From Aurelia coerulea (lineage: Eukaryota > Cnidaria > Scyphozoa > Semaeostomeae > Ulmaridae): 64,000 nucleotides of DNA. Where the stretch lies: the NCBI GenBank assembly GCA_039566865.1, contig CM076955.1, positions 6,946,501 to 7,010,500 on the forward strand, written 5' to 3'. The notes below the pieces were generated by a model, which worked only from the letters and a program-made list of their open reading frames with translations, searched no databases and was not told the DNA's origin. The stretch's first letter is position 1. Every line of letters starts with the position of its first letter. The translations under genes were made by a program, and so were the position numbers. Positions 55,074 through 64,000 of this stretch are shown here, piece by piece.

Positions 55074-55158
55074 TGAGTCTCTGTTGACTGAGGCGCCATC
55101 TTGAAGTCAAAGAGCACAGGGAAACAAGAGACTCATCGTCATAAGTCTAGAGTTGAAA

Positions 55159-55566
55159 TCCCGGGCCTACTGGATTTGAGTGAAATCGACGAAGATGCAC
55201 TTACCTGCAAGCAGCCACAAAATGTGTTTCTTTTCTGGGAATTCATCGTTTTTATCAATAAACAGTCACAGTTTTTATCAATAAACGAGCTGAACATATA
55301 ATTTTCCAAAAATAAAATGTTTTCTTGCGTGTACGCGTGATAAAATGTAAGAAATGGCGCGCAAAAATCACATGACCTCCACCTGCCTCCACAGCCTCGA
55401 GGTTTCAATGTGACGTCATACGTCAGTAGGGGTTGTCGGGCGTGAATATTGCCGTAATAATATGAGTCCCAGTATGAGCGGTCTCGGTCTGGTGTAATAG
55501 TCTCGTTTTGAATAGCGATTACTCGGACTTGACCGCAGGGATGCAAGGGACTCATCGTCATAAGTC
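55159..55566. mobile_element. Partial copy of the 9-bp-TSD family
   Basis: Ends GGGACTCATCGTCATAAGTCTA, the right terminus of the family, but no matching left end is found after 55159. It contains one TGACGTCA (55411). Probably a truncated copy next to the complete one. Confidence 0.5.
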
Positions 55567-55570
55567 TACC

Positions 55571-55736
55571 TATAGACCTCTTAGCTATTCTGAAAAGATT
55601 CAGAATCGAACGATGTTTTGCTACATTTTGCAGAATTTTCGAATGTGCATAATAGTGATATCGAACGTCCCGTATAAAAATGTATAAAAATAACGCTCGA
55701 TCCAGGCTCTTTAGTAGAATAGCAAAAATGTCTATT
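55571..55736. mobile_element. Small MITE, ATAGACC ends (copy 2)
   Basis: Matches 6492-6677: CTGAAAAGATTCAGAATCGA and AAAATAACGCTCGATCCAGG are shared, and the ends TATAGACC / GTCTATTG are inverted. Slightly shorter through an internal deletion. Confidence 0.65.
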
Positions 55737-58311
55737 GACATATTTGCTGCTATTGACACAGAGCTATTGCGAGATAGTCTTCATAAATACTTAAATCTTG
55801 TACCACCATTCTGGCTTTGCTCCTTCAACGAGCAATTTCTCTGCGAACTCAAGCACAAATTCAAATAGGTCACAACGTTTGAGAACCTCTGGAAATATGC
55901 CATCAGCTCTGGCAGATTTTCTTTCTATAAGTTTTCTTTTGACAATTTATTTGCAAATCCTGTCTTATTGAGCATATCTTTCAGAATAGGAACTGTCTCC
56001 TTGCCCTCATTGTCGATAACTAGGGTTTAACTAGCGATTCACTGAAGTAAAGTGTTTTTCAATGAGTGAAGTGTTCAACCATTTTATTGAGTCTGTCTTA
56101 ATTGACTTGAAGGAGCATATTTTGAGGTTTGAAATTCATTCTTCTGAACCAAACTATATTTGTAATATGGAATGATTTAATTATGTAAAACATAAAATCC
56201 ACAATTAATGCTTTGTTCCTTTTACCCAGCATGAAACATGCAAAACAAAATATAAATTAGCTAGACTAGGACTACTGAGAAAAAAGTGACAAATTTATAG
56301 AAACAGACAATTTCTCATGTGCTAAAACTCAAGGCGAACAAGAGAAAAGAGACATAAAATAGTCTCTGATCAAAAATGTTTTTGACTGAAAAGGTCATAC
56401 GATTCTAAAAATTATTTTTGCTAAGATCTATATGATGCAATATAATAGTATGTTAAAAGGTCTATTGTGTGTTCAATAACTAACGTTAAATCAAAATTCT
56501 ATGGTATAAAATTCCAAATAAATCAGAATATCGGTAGAAAAAAGAACACCTCAGGATTCAGAAATTATTTGACTTATACTGATCAACGATCACACTTTAA
56601 TTCCTGGTCTTGAGAGGAGGCATATATCTTTGAATTTCCCATCCTATGAAACACATTGGGCCCTCTAAAAAGAAAATCATGTAAGTTTGAAAATTGGAGA
56701 ATTTTAGGGGATCAAATGAATGGAGCATTTTCATAGCAATCGTCATTTGGGAAAACGCGCTCGGTCTGAGCCTTACGGAGTTTCCATCACAGAACAATAA
56801 ACAATATCATCTTTCAATCCATTTGAGTGGACCATTAAAATGTTGACTACAAGCAAGCTACAAAATGATGCATTCACTAAACATGCCAGTTACAAAAACC
56901 CCTCTAAGGATTCCCTCTCACAGAACAATGTAGAGCAATGTCTGGTCGCCAAAAGGCTTAAAAGGGATCTTTAAAAGACTTACTGGGTCACAAAATTTAC
57001 TAATTCATAAAAATGGCCAGCAATAAAAAGACGGCATGAACGAGTCATGTTCGTTGCAAAGCCTCCCTTGACGATAAAATAAAAGGTTTCAGGAATGTTG
57101 CAAATGCTTCCAAAAGCAATGGATTATAGTGAATTATAGTGGTCCATATTTCCAGTGTTCACGAAATTTAAAAAATTGCGCTCAATTCTAAGATTGTTCA
57201 GCTGTCAAACAGTGCTCTATTCATTTGAAGTTGTTGATATTTAATCTAAAATAATAACCTTGTAAAAAATACAGTTCTATGTTTGAAGCATCACTACTTC
57301 AACATAAAGTTCCACCTGTGCACATTTGTTACAAGTTATATGCTACCTTATTGTCATTGTTGGGGATACGAACAGGCTAAGTTGTCAGCCTCGAGGAATC
57401 TCCCCAAAAGGGCTCCAGATCGCATGCGCAGTAACGATTTACTTCACTTATGTAATATGCAAATTAGCTTGACCGTTGAGAACAAGGGCAGAAACAAAAG
57501 CTGCGATGCGCATGACAGCGTGAGCCCCAACGTCGATTCGCTCTCAACAAAGCTGAAACACAACGTATCAAAACAATAGGGTCAGCACTTCATCTCCCCA
57601 ACAAGTCAAGTTATCTGGTGTATCACCAAGGCTTTTAAGAAATACAAAATAACTACATTTTCTGAGGCACTGATATCTACAAACTTATAGCTACATTCCA
57701 AAAATCTATACTACATATTGATGCATTTTGATTACGAACAAAACTGTAAATAAGTTATTATAACAGTTCCGCTACAAATGATCATTGTAAAGTTTACTGC
57801 CTTATTTCATTGTGATAATCATAAAGAATGAAAACTCTTTTGGTAGTTACCCTTGGCATGCTTTGGTGCTCCTTCTTCAGCTGATTTGATCAGATCATTC
57901 TGCAAAGTACAGTTCATTCATTAGAGAGAAATAGATGTAAGGACAACAACGATGTTTGAAGCAAACTAAAACAAAGAACAATCCCTATTTTAAAATTTGA
58001 AAGCACCTCGTGACGAAAATCTATTTGAGAATTTGCCTAACTTGCAGATGCTCCTGACGTGAAGCAATACTCAAAAATTCCCGAGGTAGCAGTAATGATT
58101 ACTTTACTTGCAAGATGTAGGATACAGGCAGTCTCATGCTTCTCTATTACGGGGATCTTACTTACGAGAACATGACCACATTTTAGAAAAATCATGCGAA
58201 AGGGTTCCTTTGATTTACACATTTACACCTTCATTCTAAATGCTCCATTTAAAAGAAAATTTCACAACTGTAAAATACCAGGTGCAGCCACAAGAAGCCC
58301 AGCCTCTTGAT
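55737..58311. other. Long stretch without a supported gene
   Basis: No family was recognised on either strand. Inverted GTTGGGGA (57360) and TCCCCAAC (57596) bracket a stretch of about 245 bp that may be a worn MITE. A 49-bp exon-like block at 57851-57899 (minus) has splice sites but a phase that does not fit the ShKT exon. Confidence 0.4.
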
Positions 58312-58830
58312 TGAACGAGAATAAGTTTAACACTTCAAAATAGCTAATTGGAATACCTTCGTATCTTAAATGCTGCACTTCTCTACGGCTGCATTGTGAT
58401 TGCTTTGTTGACTTCTGTACTGGTTAATTGTTCGAATACGAGAGTTCGATGAGAAGTAGCAGTAACGTCGTACCTATATAATATTATTACACGGAGTGAA
58501 ACTCTTCTTCAAGCCAAATTCAATAAACTGTTTTGTCTTCGCTCGCACTACGCCATCCAAAGACTAAATTCGTAAGGCAACATTTCAAAATGTTCCTCAA
58601 TCATTGAACTATACTTTCCAATACTTTGTTTCTATCATTTGTTTCTAGTAATATTATATAGGTACGGCGTTTGTGTTACTTCACATCGAACTCTCGTATT
58701 CGGACAATTATGCAGTACAGAAGTCAACAAAGGAAACACAATTCAGCCGTAGAGAAGTGCATCAAATAAGACAGAAAGGTATTACAATTAACTATTTTGA
58801 AGTTTTAAACCTATTATTGTTCAGTCAACC
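58312..58830. mobile_element. Foldback MITE, ~180-bp arms
   Basis: Left arm about 58315-58490 and right arm about 58652-58830. Matching pairs include AATACGAGAGTTCGATG / CATCGAACTCTCGTATT and GTACCTATATAATATTATTA / TAATATTATATAGGTAC. The loop of about 160 bp is unique. Non-coding. Confidence 0.8.
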
Positions 58831-59395
58831 GCATGGGCTTCCTGTGGTGCAGCATGTGAATTTTACATTTGTGAATGCCAAATAAAATGAAACTATGCTA
58901 AAAGCATTTTAGATAGCACTGTTAGACTTTTAAACCTGAGGAAACTTCCCTGAGTTGTTTTGAGTACCGCTACGATGCATACAAACAATTCTGAGTTCTT
59001 AAGCTAAAGCTGTCTTTTTTTCTTCATTTCTACCTATCATCAGAAGGCCATTTTTACGACACTAAGAAGCTAAGCTTATCGAAGCAGTGTCCTAGTCGTT
59101 CCTCTCGATGTGACCACACCTCGTGATTCCTTTTGCCTGGCATGACAAGGAGTTGGTGGCTCTCCTCACTCCTCACTTTTCCGAACAATCTCATGAAGCT
59201 AAATGAGGATAAATGCCATTTAATGATTTTCGGTGCAAAAGACAATGAAGTATCCATCAAAATAGGAGGCGCTTGTTTGAAAGAATCTACAAAGGAGAAT
59301 TAATTATGAAGGACCTAACTAACAGAGGACAATATTATGAAGGCAATGAATGCCTAGGGCGGTAGGCCTGTACTTATGAAACGAACAAAGAAAAT
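58831..59395. other. Spacer, no gene seen
   Basis: No supported coding block. A minus-strand open stretch (59054-59260) has no recognisable family. Confidence 0.35.
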
Positions 59396-59710
59396 TTCTT
59401 GAGTCGCGATCACAGGGGGGGTTAGGGGGTAGGGGGTCTCAATGATTGCGATGCGTGACGAAAAGTAATTGTCGACGGCCCCTTACTTGTTGTTGCGAGG
59501 ACTGCACCAACGAAAATAGACCAGCTGACAGACCGAAAGAAAGAAGAATTGCACGAATTGAAAAGCAACGAAAAGGCAAAGAAGAGGGCCCGTGAAAAGA
59601 TACCACGAAATGAACCACTAACAAAGGCACAAAATCTGGGATCCCACGAAAAGTCCAACGACGAAAAGTGACCAACGAATATGAAATTCCCACGAAAAGT
59701 GGTCACGAAT
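59396..59710. repeat. G-run block and CGAAAAGT short repeats
   Basis: After GGGGGGGTTAGGGGGTAGGGGG the sequence repeats CACGAAAAGT / GACGAAAAGT and ACGAA words at least six times to 59705. Because these lack stops on the minus strand they create long but probably meaningless open frames. Confidence 0.5.
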
Positions 59711-59951
59711 ACATTATACCCACCAAACATGCAATGAGGTAAACTTTTTACACATTTTATCCAGCACATGACTCCATAATTTAAGCTGATTTTTTACAGT
59801 TTCTCTATGCATAGCAATTGACATTCACTCCTGTAATTATTCTTTCAAAATGTTATCAAAGTACGAGCTTAATGTTGGTGTAGACACTTGATAAGGAAAA
59901 TGAATAAATTCAGGAACGGAAAAGGAAAGAGGACTTTAAAAAACACTTTAC

Positions 59952-60074
59952 CGTTGCATAATCCACACGACTTCTTGCAATTCTTCATGATATAGTTTCT
60001 GTCACTTCTTGATGTACAATACCCAAGCTCCTTATATTGAAGACATGCACTGTTTAAGTCTTTGCAATCTTTCA
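59952..60074 (-). CDS. ShKT-domain exon of an unidentified gene
   Basis: A 123-bp exon, symmetrical phase 1-1 (acceptor CTGCAG, donor AACG|GTAAAG). It encodes one complete ShKT module with six cysteines: KDCKDLNSACLQYKELGYC, then YIMKNCKKSCGLC. The spacing, and the K-x-C-x-x-(S)-C-x-x-C end, fit the ShK toxin-like domain found in cnidarian and nematode secreted proteins, often next to proteases or other modules; such domains can be channel-blocking or simply structural. Neighbouring exons are not secure (see 60799-60880), so the parent protein is unknown. Confidence 0.85.
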
Positions 60075-60684
60075 CTGCAGCTGATTTAACATCAAATATA
60101 TCATGTTAATGATAGCGACATATCAATATGACTGAGAGCCTTTCCGTACCTAAGAGAATGGCTCGATCAGCTGTTGCAGAACACATTAAAGCTTCAGATA
60201 TTTATAGACATAATGGTCTTTTTCAGTCAAGTGATATATTTTACAAAAAACATATCATCTTAGAGTGCACAACATTGCGAGTTTGAGTCTATTGGTTTGA
60301 ACAGTAAGAAATTAAGGTATCATCATTCTAACATAATAAACTTTCAGGGATTGTAGACTTTATTATAAATATATTGACAATTCAGTGCACTTTGGGGTTG
60401 GAAGGTCACGGCAGGTGACAACATTTAGATTGGTTTAAAAAAAAAATACAAAATCGAAGTTGAAAGCTGTAAGCAAGCTCTTAAAATATTCTCCACCATT
60501 TTATGAAATGTCGCAGAGCCATAAAGAGTAAATTTGTTTGCGTTTGTACATGTTTTTGCTTTAAATTCCAAACAAAATGGAGAGAGGAAGGGAGTATCAT
60601 CAATGCCATAAGAGATAAATAAAGTAGAAAGTTGATAAATTTATAGTGAATATTTCTTCTCAAGATCTGAGCATGATCAGGTTT

Positions 60685-60905
60685 CCAAGATCCATCGTCA
60701 GCATCTAAAATTGGGCGTAACTCGCCATTAAATAAGACAGCAACAAGGGGTACCAAAAATGGCAAAAAGCGTGAAAAAACAACGAATAAGTTTGCTACCT
60801 TTATAAGTATCCTGTGTTACTGCCCTATTTGATGGTGAGTTACACCCACTTTTAGACGCTGATGATGGATCTTGGAATTTGATCCGATACATTATAATAT
60901 GGTTG
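60685..60905. repeat. Inverted duplication, ~65-bp arms
   Basis: Left arm about 60686-60748 and right arm about 60826-60886, roughly 80% matching, about 75 bp apart. Translated from each arm toward the outside they give LFNGELRPILDADDGSW (minus) and LFDGELHPLLDADDGSW (plus). In the other sense they give FQDPSSASKIGRNSP (plus) and FQDPSSASKSGCNSP (minus). Protein-level similarity suggests duplicated coding sequence. Confidence 0.6.
60799..60880 (-). CDS. Possible exon upstream of the ShKT exon
   Basis: The minus strand reads KFQDPSSASKSGCNSPSNRA then VTQDTYK and a phase-1 donor (AAAG|GTAGC). This would join the phase-1 ShKT exon in frame. The start is not determined and the family is unknown. 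Support is phase plus the duplicated peptide in 60685-60905. Confidence 0.25.
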
Positions 60906-61029
60906 TGGCTTAGCCACTCGTTTAGGTCTCTTGCATTTGTCATTTTGTCATTTGGATTTGTCATGTAATCTTGGACTTGCCATCTTTTAAAAAAATGGAT
61001 TAATTGATATGCTGAAATGATAATAACGA

Positions 61030-61585
61030 ATAGCAGATTCGATGCCCCAAGCAGACCTCTTATCGAAGAGCTGGGATGGAAGACCATTGACGAACTGATT
61101 ACCAGTGAATCTAAGACAATGGTCTTCAAGTCCCTGAATGAGCTGGCCCCACAATACCTGTGTGACCTCTTCACCCGAAATTCGCTGTGTTCGTCATACA
61201 GTCTTCGTAACTCGGGGACCGACTTGAGGTTACCGATGAAAAGGTCAACTAATGGCCAGAAATGTTTCTCTTATAGAGGCGCTAAACTATGGAATAGCCT
61301 GTCAGCCGAGTCAAAGCAGGCAACCTCTCTGTATAGTTTCAAAAAAACCATCTAAAAACAGGCACTTTTCCTTTTGCTTTTATTGTAAATTTTGAACATT
61401 ATTGTACATATGTTTTAGATATTGTAAATAAGGTTTTATAGTTTGATTTAATTAATAGCTTTTTCCCTTTTTTATTATATTGTAATTAACGTTTTTATCG
61501 GAGGGCCCCTTGAAAATCAACTTGTTGAAGGGCAACCCTCCTTAAAAGAATTAAATATAAAAATATATAAATATATAAATATACG
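61030..61585 (+). pseudogene. LINE (L2/CR1-type) C-terminal fragment
   Basis: Plus strand: PLIEELGWKTIDELITSESK, MVFKSLNELAPQYLCDLF and NGQKCFSYRGAKLWNSLS, then a stop at 61355. It closely resembles the end of the copy at 41762-42751 (..RNLGWLTIRELIDFET.., KVW). The 3' UTR runs to an ATATAA-type tail near 61558-61585. Strongly 5'-truncated. Confidence 0.82.
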
Positions 61586-61589
61586 CAGT

Positions 61590-62200
61590 ATACCAACAAG
61601 GGCAGATTTTGTAATACAATAGCAACAGTTGTGTTTGATTGACACCCCAATTCAAAGCGATTAGTGACTGCAGACAAAGGAAATTCTCTTAACCAGTAAT
61701 TCAAAACAAACAAAGCCGCAAAAGTTTATCTGAAACCCAAGTAGCTAGTGCGCTCGTTGTGCATTCCACAAATTGTCTTTAAGATCAAATATGAGCATAT
61801 ATCGAAAGAAGAAGGATATATCTACATATCTAACTCAGGCATTTTAATTCTTTGGTTCGGAAGCTGAGCTGTACGTGTTTTAATTACACCGAAGAAAATT
61901 GGAAAATTGAATTGCCTCCCAGTCGGCTTTTGAATCAAACAAATTAAATGCCCGTGGCAGATGTGTAGATATATCCTTCTTCTTGCGATCTATGCTCATG
62001 TTTGCTCTTAAAAACAATTTCCAGGATGCACAATGAGCTGGCTAGCTACCTGGGTTTCAGAGAAACTTTTGCGGCTTTGTTTGTTTTGAATTACTGGTTG
62101 AGAGAATTTCCTTTGTCTGCGACGGCTAATCGCTTTGAATTGCGTGTCAATCAAAACCAACTCGTGCTATTGTCTTCCCAAATCTATCCTTGTTCAGTAT
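61590..62200. mobile_element. Palindromic MITE (copy 3)
   Basis: Arms of about 280 bp: CAAAGCGATTAGTGACTG and AACAAACAAAGCCGCAAAAG at the left, with their inverses CTTTTGCGGCTTTGTTTG and CGGCTAATCGCTTTGAA at the right. It lies immediately 5' of copy 4 in the same arrangement. Non-coding, despite open frames such as FAALFVLNYWLREFPLSA created by the arms. Confidence 0.85.
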
Positions 62201-62209
62201 ACCAAATAA

Positions 62210-62805
62210 CCAAAGACAGATTTTGTAACACAATAGTATGAGATGCTTTTGCCGACACCTGAATTCAAAGCGATTAGCGACTGCAGACAAAGGAAATTCT
62301 CTCAACCATAAAGTCAAAACAAACAAAGCCGCAAAAGTTTCTCCGAAACCCAAGTAGCTAGCGCGCTTGTTGTGCATTCTAGAAATTGTTTTTAAGAGCA
62401 ACAATGAGCCCATATCGAAAGAATAAGGATATATCTGCACATCTACCTCGGGCATTTTATTTCTTTGGTTAAGAAGCTGAGCAGAAAGTGTTTTAATTAC
62501 ACCTAAAATAACAAGAGATTTGAATCACCTCCCTATCCGTTTTTGAAGCAAATAAGTTAAATTTCCATGGCAGATATATCCTTCTTCTTTTGATCTATGC
62601 TCATATTTGCTCTCAAAAACAACTTCTGGAATGCACAACAAGCGAGCTAGCTACCAGTGTTTCAGAAAAATTTTTGCGGCTTTGCTTGCTTTCATTATCC
62701 GGTTGAGAGAATTTCCTTTGGCTGCGATCGATAATTGCTTTGAATTGAGGTGTCAATCAAAACCAACGTATGCTATAGTCTCACCAAATTTGTCCTTGTT
62801 TACCA
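62210..62805. mobile_element. Palindromic MITE (copy 4)
   Basis: The same structure as copy 3 (CAAAGCGATTAGCGACTGC / TAATTGCTTTGAATTGAGG arms), directly adjacent. The two copies differ by scattered substitutions, so they are not a very recent tandem duplication. Confidence 0.85.
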
Positions 62806-63070
62806 AATATGATTCTATTTGTCGTCGTGCTTGCCCTCCTTTTTATCGTGAAAGTGCGATTTCCATCTGATATTTCTATACAAAATTTAACTACATATTA
62901 CTGTTTGCGAAAACCTGCTCTTCGAATGACATATAGGAGGTTGGAAAAAACTTCTGAAGCAAAATATTTACTAAAATTTCCAAAGGACTAAAGCCTCTTT
63001 AAGTTGCGAAAAATTTACAACGCTTGCAAGAATCAAGTCCTGCTCGCCAAAGTTTATAAAATGATATCTA

Positions 63071-63822
63071 GAGGGGTATCGCCCTTTTGGAACGCCCTTT
63101 AATTTTCACACATTTGATCACACAGCAAAAATCATTGAATAAAAGGGTCTTGACCTAGTTTTTCACAAAAAGCGTACGAAAACAGTTTGCTGATGCCACA
63201 CCCAATATCGTGACTTGTCCTCGCTGTGTTATACTATTTTCTTCCTTCATGAAATGAAGATAAAGTTGAACTAACCTGCAGGAGAATCGAAGGTATGTTC
63301 TATTACAATCTGTCTTTTCATGGTCGTTTCTCTTGTCGTTGCTTGCGATCAAACATTGAAACACTGATCTAAATTGGATAGCCTAACGTCGAGTTTCAAC
63401 CTTTGAGATAGCGAATCAACAGGAATCCTCGAAATCACGCAAGCAGTCTTGCCATTGGATGCCTCGATTTTCAGAGTATTATCTCGGGCCTAAATCGCCC
63501 TAATGGTGCACCTGTGTTCTGTATGAGCTCATGCTATGTCACATGCTCGAGCCTCGTTTCCGTAATGCAACTCTAAAATATCGCTATGGCTACTTTAACA
63601 ATTTTCCTAGTTCCAAAAGGGCAAACCTTTTCAAATTAGGCCGCTCAGACCTATCGGCATTAAAACTCATTTTAAGGCAAGACAAAATCACAATTAATCA
63701 CAATTTCAACGGAAAAGGGATATAGATGATCATACTCATGGTAAGTTTTATTCAAAAATTTTGCTTCATATTGTGAAAATCTGCTCTCCTTACAAAAGCG
63801 TTCCAAAACGGTGATACCCCTC
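63071..63822. mobile_element. TA-flanked element, GAGGGGTATC ends
   Basis: A 752-bp element between TA dinucleotides (63069-63070, 63823-63824). Ends GAGGGGTATCGCCCTTTTGG and, inverse, CCAAAACGGTGATACCCCTC. No transposase recognised; the two short open stretches inside have no family resemblance. Confidence 0.7.
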
Positions 63823-64000
63823 TAGTCTGCATTGTTTTGGAAAATAATTCTGGTTCCACGGCCAAAAACACTTTTACTCTACATCGTTGTTGGTTGTATT
63901 GTATGTGCAAATTTATGTCCCTGCTCTCGTCGCCGTAATTGGTAATTGGTATATGGTGTGTGTGGCAGCGTTTCGAATCTTGCAGGGTCTACTACTCACG
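63823..64000. other. Window end, nothing recognised
   Basis: Short spacer after the TA-flanked element. Confidence 0.3.

Larger units (their letters stand above)
53207..55149. mobile_element. Element with 9-bp TSD, TAGACTTATGACGATGAGTC ends
   Basis: Left end TAGACTTATGACGATGAGTC; right end GACTCATCGTCATAAGTCTA. Exact 9-bp repeat GAGTTGAAA on both sides (53198-53206, 55150-55158). This length suggests a Mutator-like mobiliser, which is an inference. Inside are a small inverted pair (AACCTGACCCTAT at 53280 / ATAGGGTCAGGTT at 53656) and the LINE fragment 53688-55073. No transposase. An additional right-hand end of the family occurs at 55540-55566. Confidence 0.82.

Noticed and set aside
57851..57899. 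49-bp exon-like block on the minus strand with AG and GT borders
   Set aside because: Its phase does not join the ShKT exon without an immediate stop, and no domain is visible.
59439..59769. Minus-strand open frames of 84 and 115 codons
   Set aside because: They arise from CGAAAAGT short repeats; composition is repetitive, with no conserved motif.
1..64000. tRNA, rRNA, CRISPR arrays, bacterial operons
   Set aside because: None seen; the sequence is eukaryotic with introns and retroelements.

Overview
This is an AT-rich animal nuclear sequence: split genes with GT/AG introns, LTR, LINE and Penelope-like retroelements, and many short DNA transposons. A ShKT cysteine module, a multi-exon GH29 fucosidase and BRICHOS genes fit a cnidarian best. 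That placement is an inference; no marker gene settles it. No rRNA, tRNA, CRISPR array or bacterial-type gene was seen.

Host genes are sparse and their exons lie far apart. (1) At the left end (+ strand) are the last three exons of an alpha-L-fucosidase gene (941-7684). (2) Two BRICHOS-domain genes lie back to back. Gene A runs leftward (exons at 28.5, 16.0 and 13.0 kb, - strand) and gene B rightward (35.1, 40.0 and 43.0 kb, + strand). Matching exons agree in phase, and the third exons are both 184 bp. Gene B ends in an exon with a furin-type basic site followed by an 11-cysteine tail, so it looks like a proprotein for a secreted cysteine-rich peptide. N-terminal exons of both genes and the tail exon of gene A were not found. 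(3) Near 60 kb on the - strand is a phase 1-1 ShKT exon of an unidentified gene.

Most of the rest is mobile DNA. A full-length BEL/Pao LTR retrotransposon (21081-28425) has LTRs that look identical by eye, a 5-bp TTAAA duplication and an uninterrupted 2080-aa polyprotein. It sits antisense in the first visible intron of BRICHOS gene A, 12 bp from the splice donor. Three Penelope-like copies are present (16.7-19.4 kb; 43.6-49.9 kb; 49.9-51.0 kb). The second is split by a 2975-bp element flanked by 8-bp duplications, and the third lies head to head with it. Fragments of CR1/L2-type LINEs occur near 2, 31-33, 36, 38, 42, 50, 54 and 61 kb.

Non-autonomous DNA transposons fall into families that can be defined from their ends: TTAA-flanked elements with long G/C runs; G-run elements with 6-bp duplications; TA-flanked elements; elements with 9-bp duplications; and foldback elements with arms of about 170 to 770 bp. 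Many are nested, so the order of insertion can be read directly. Stretches between these elements show no gene I can support.
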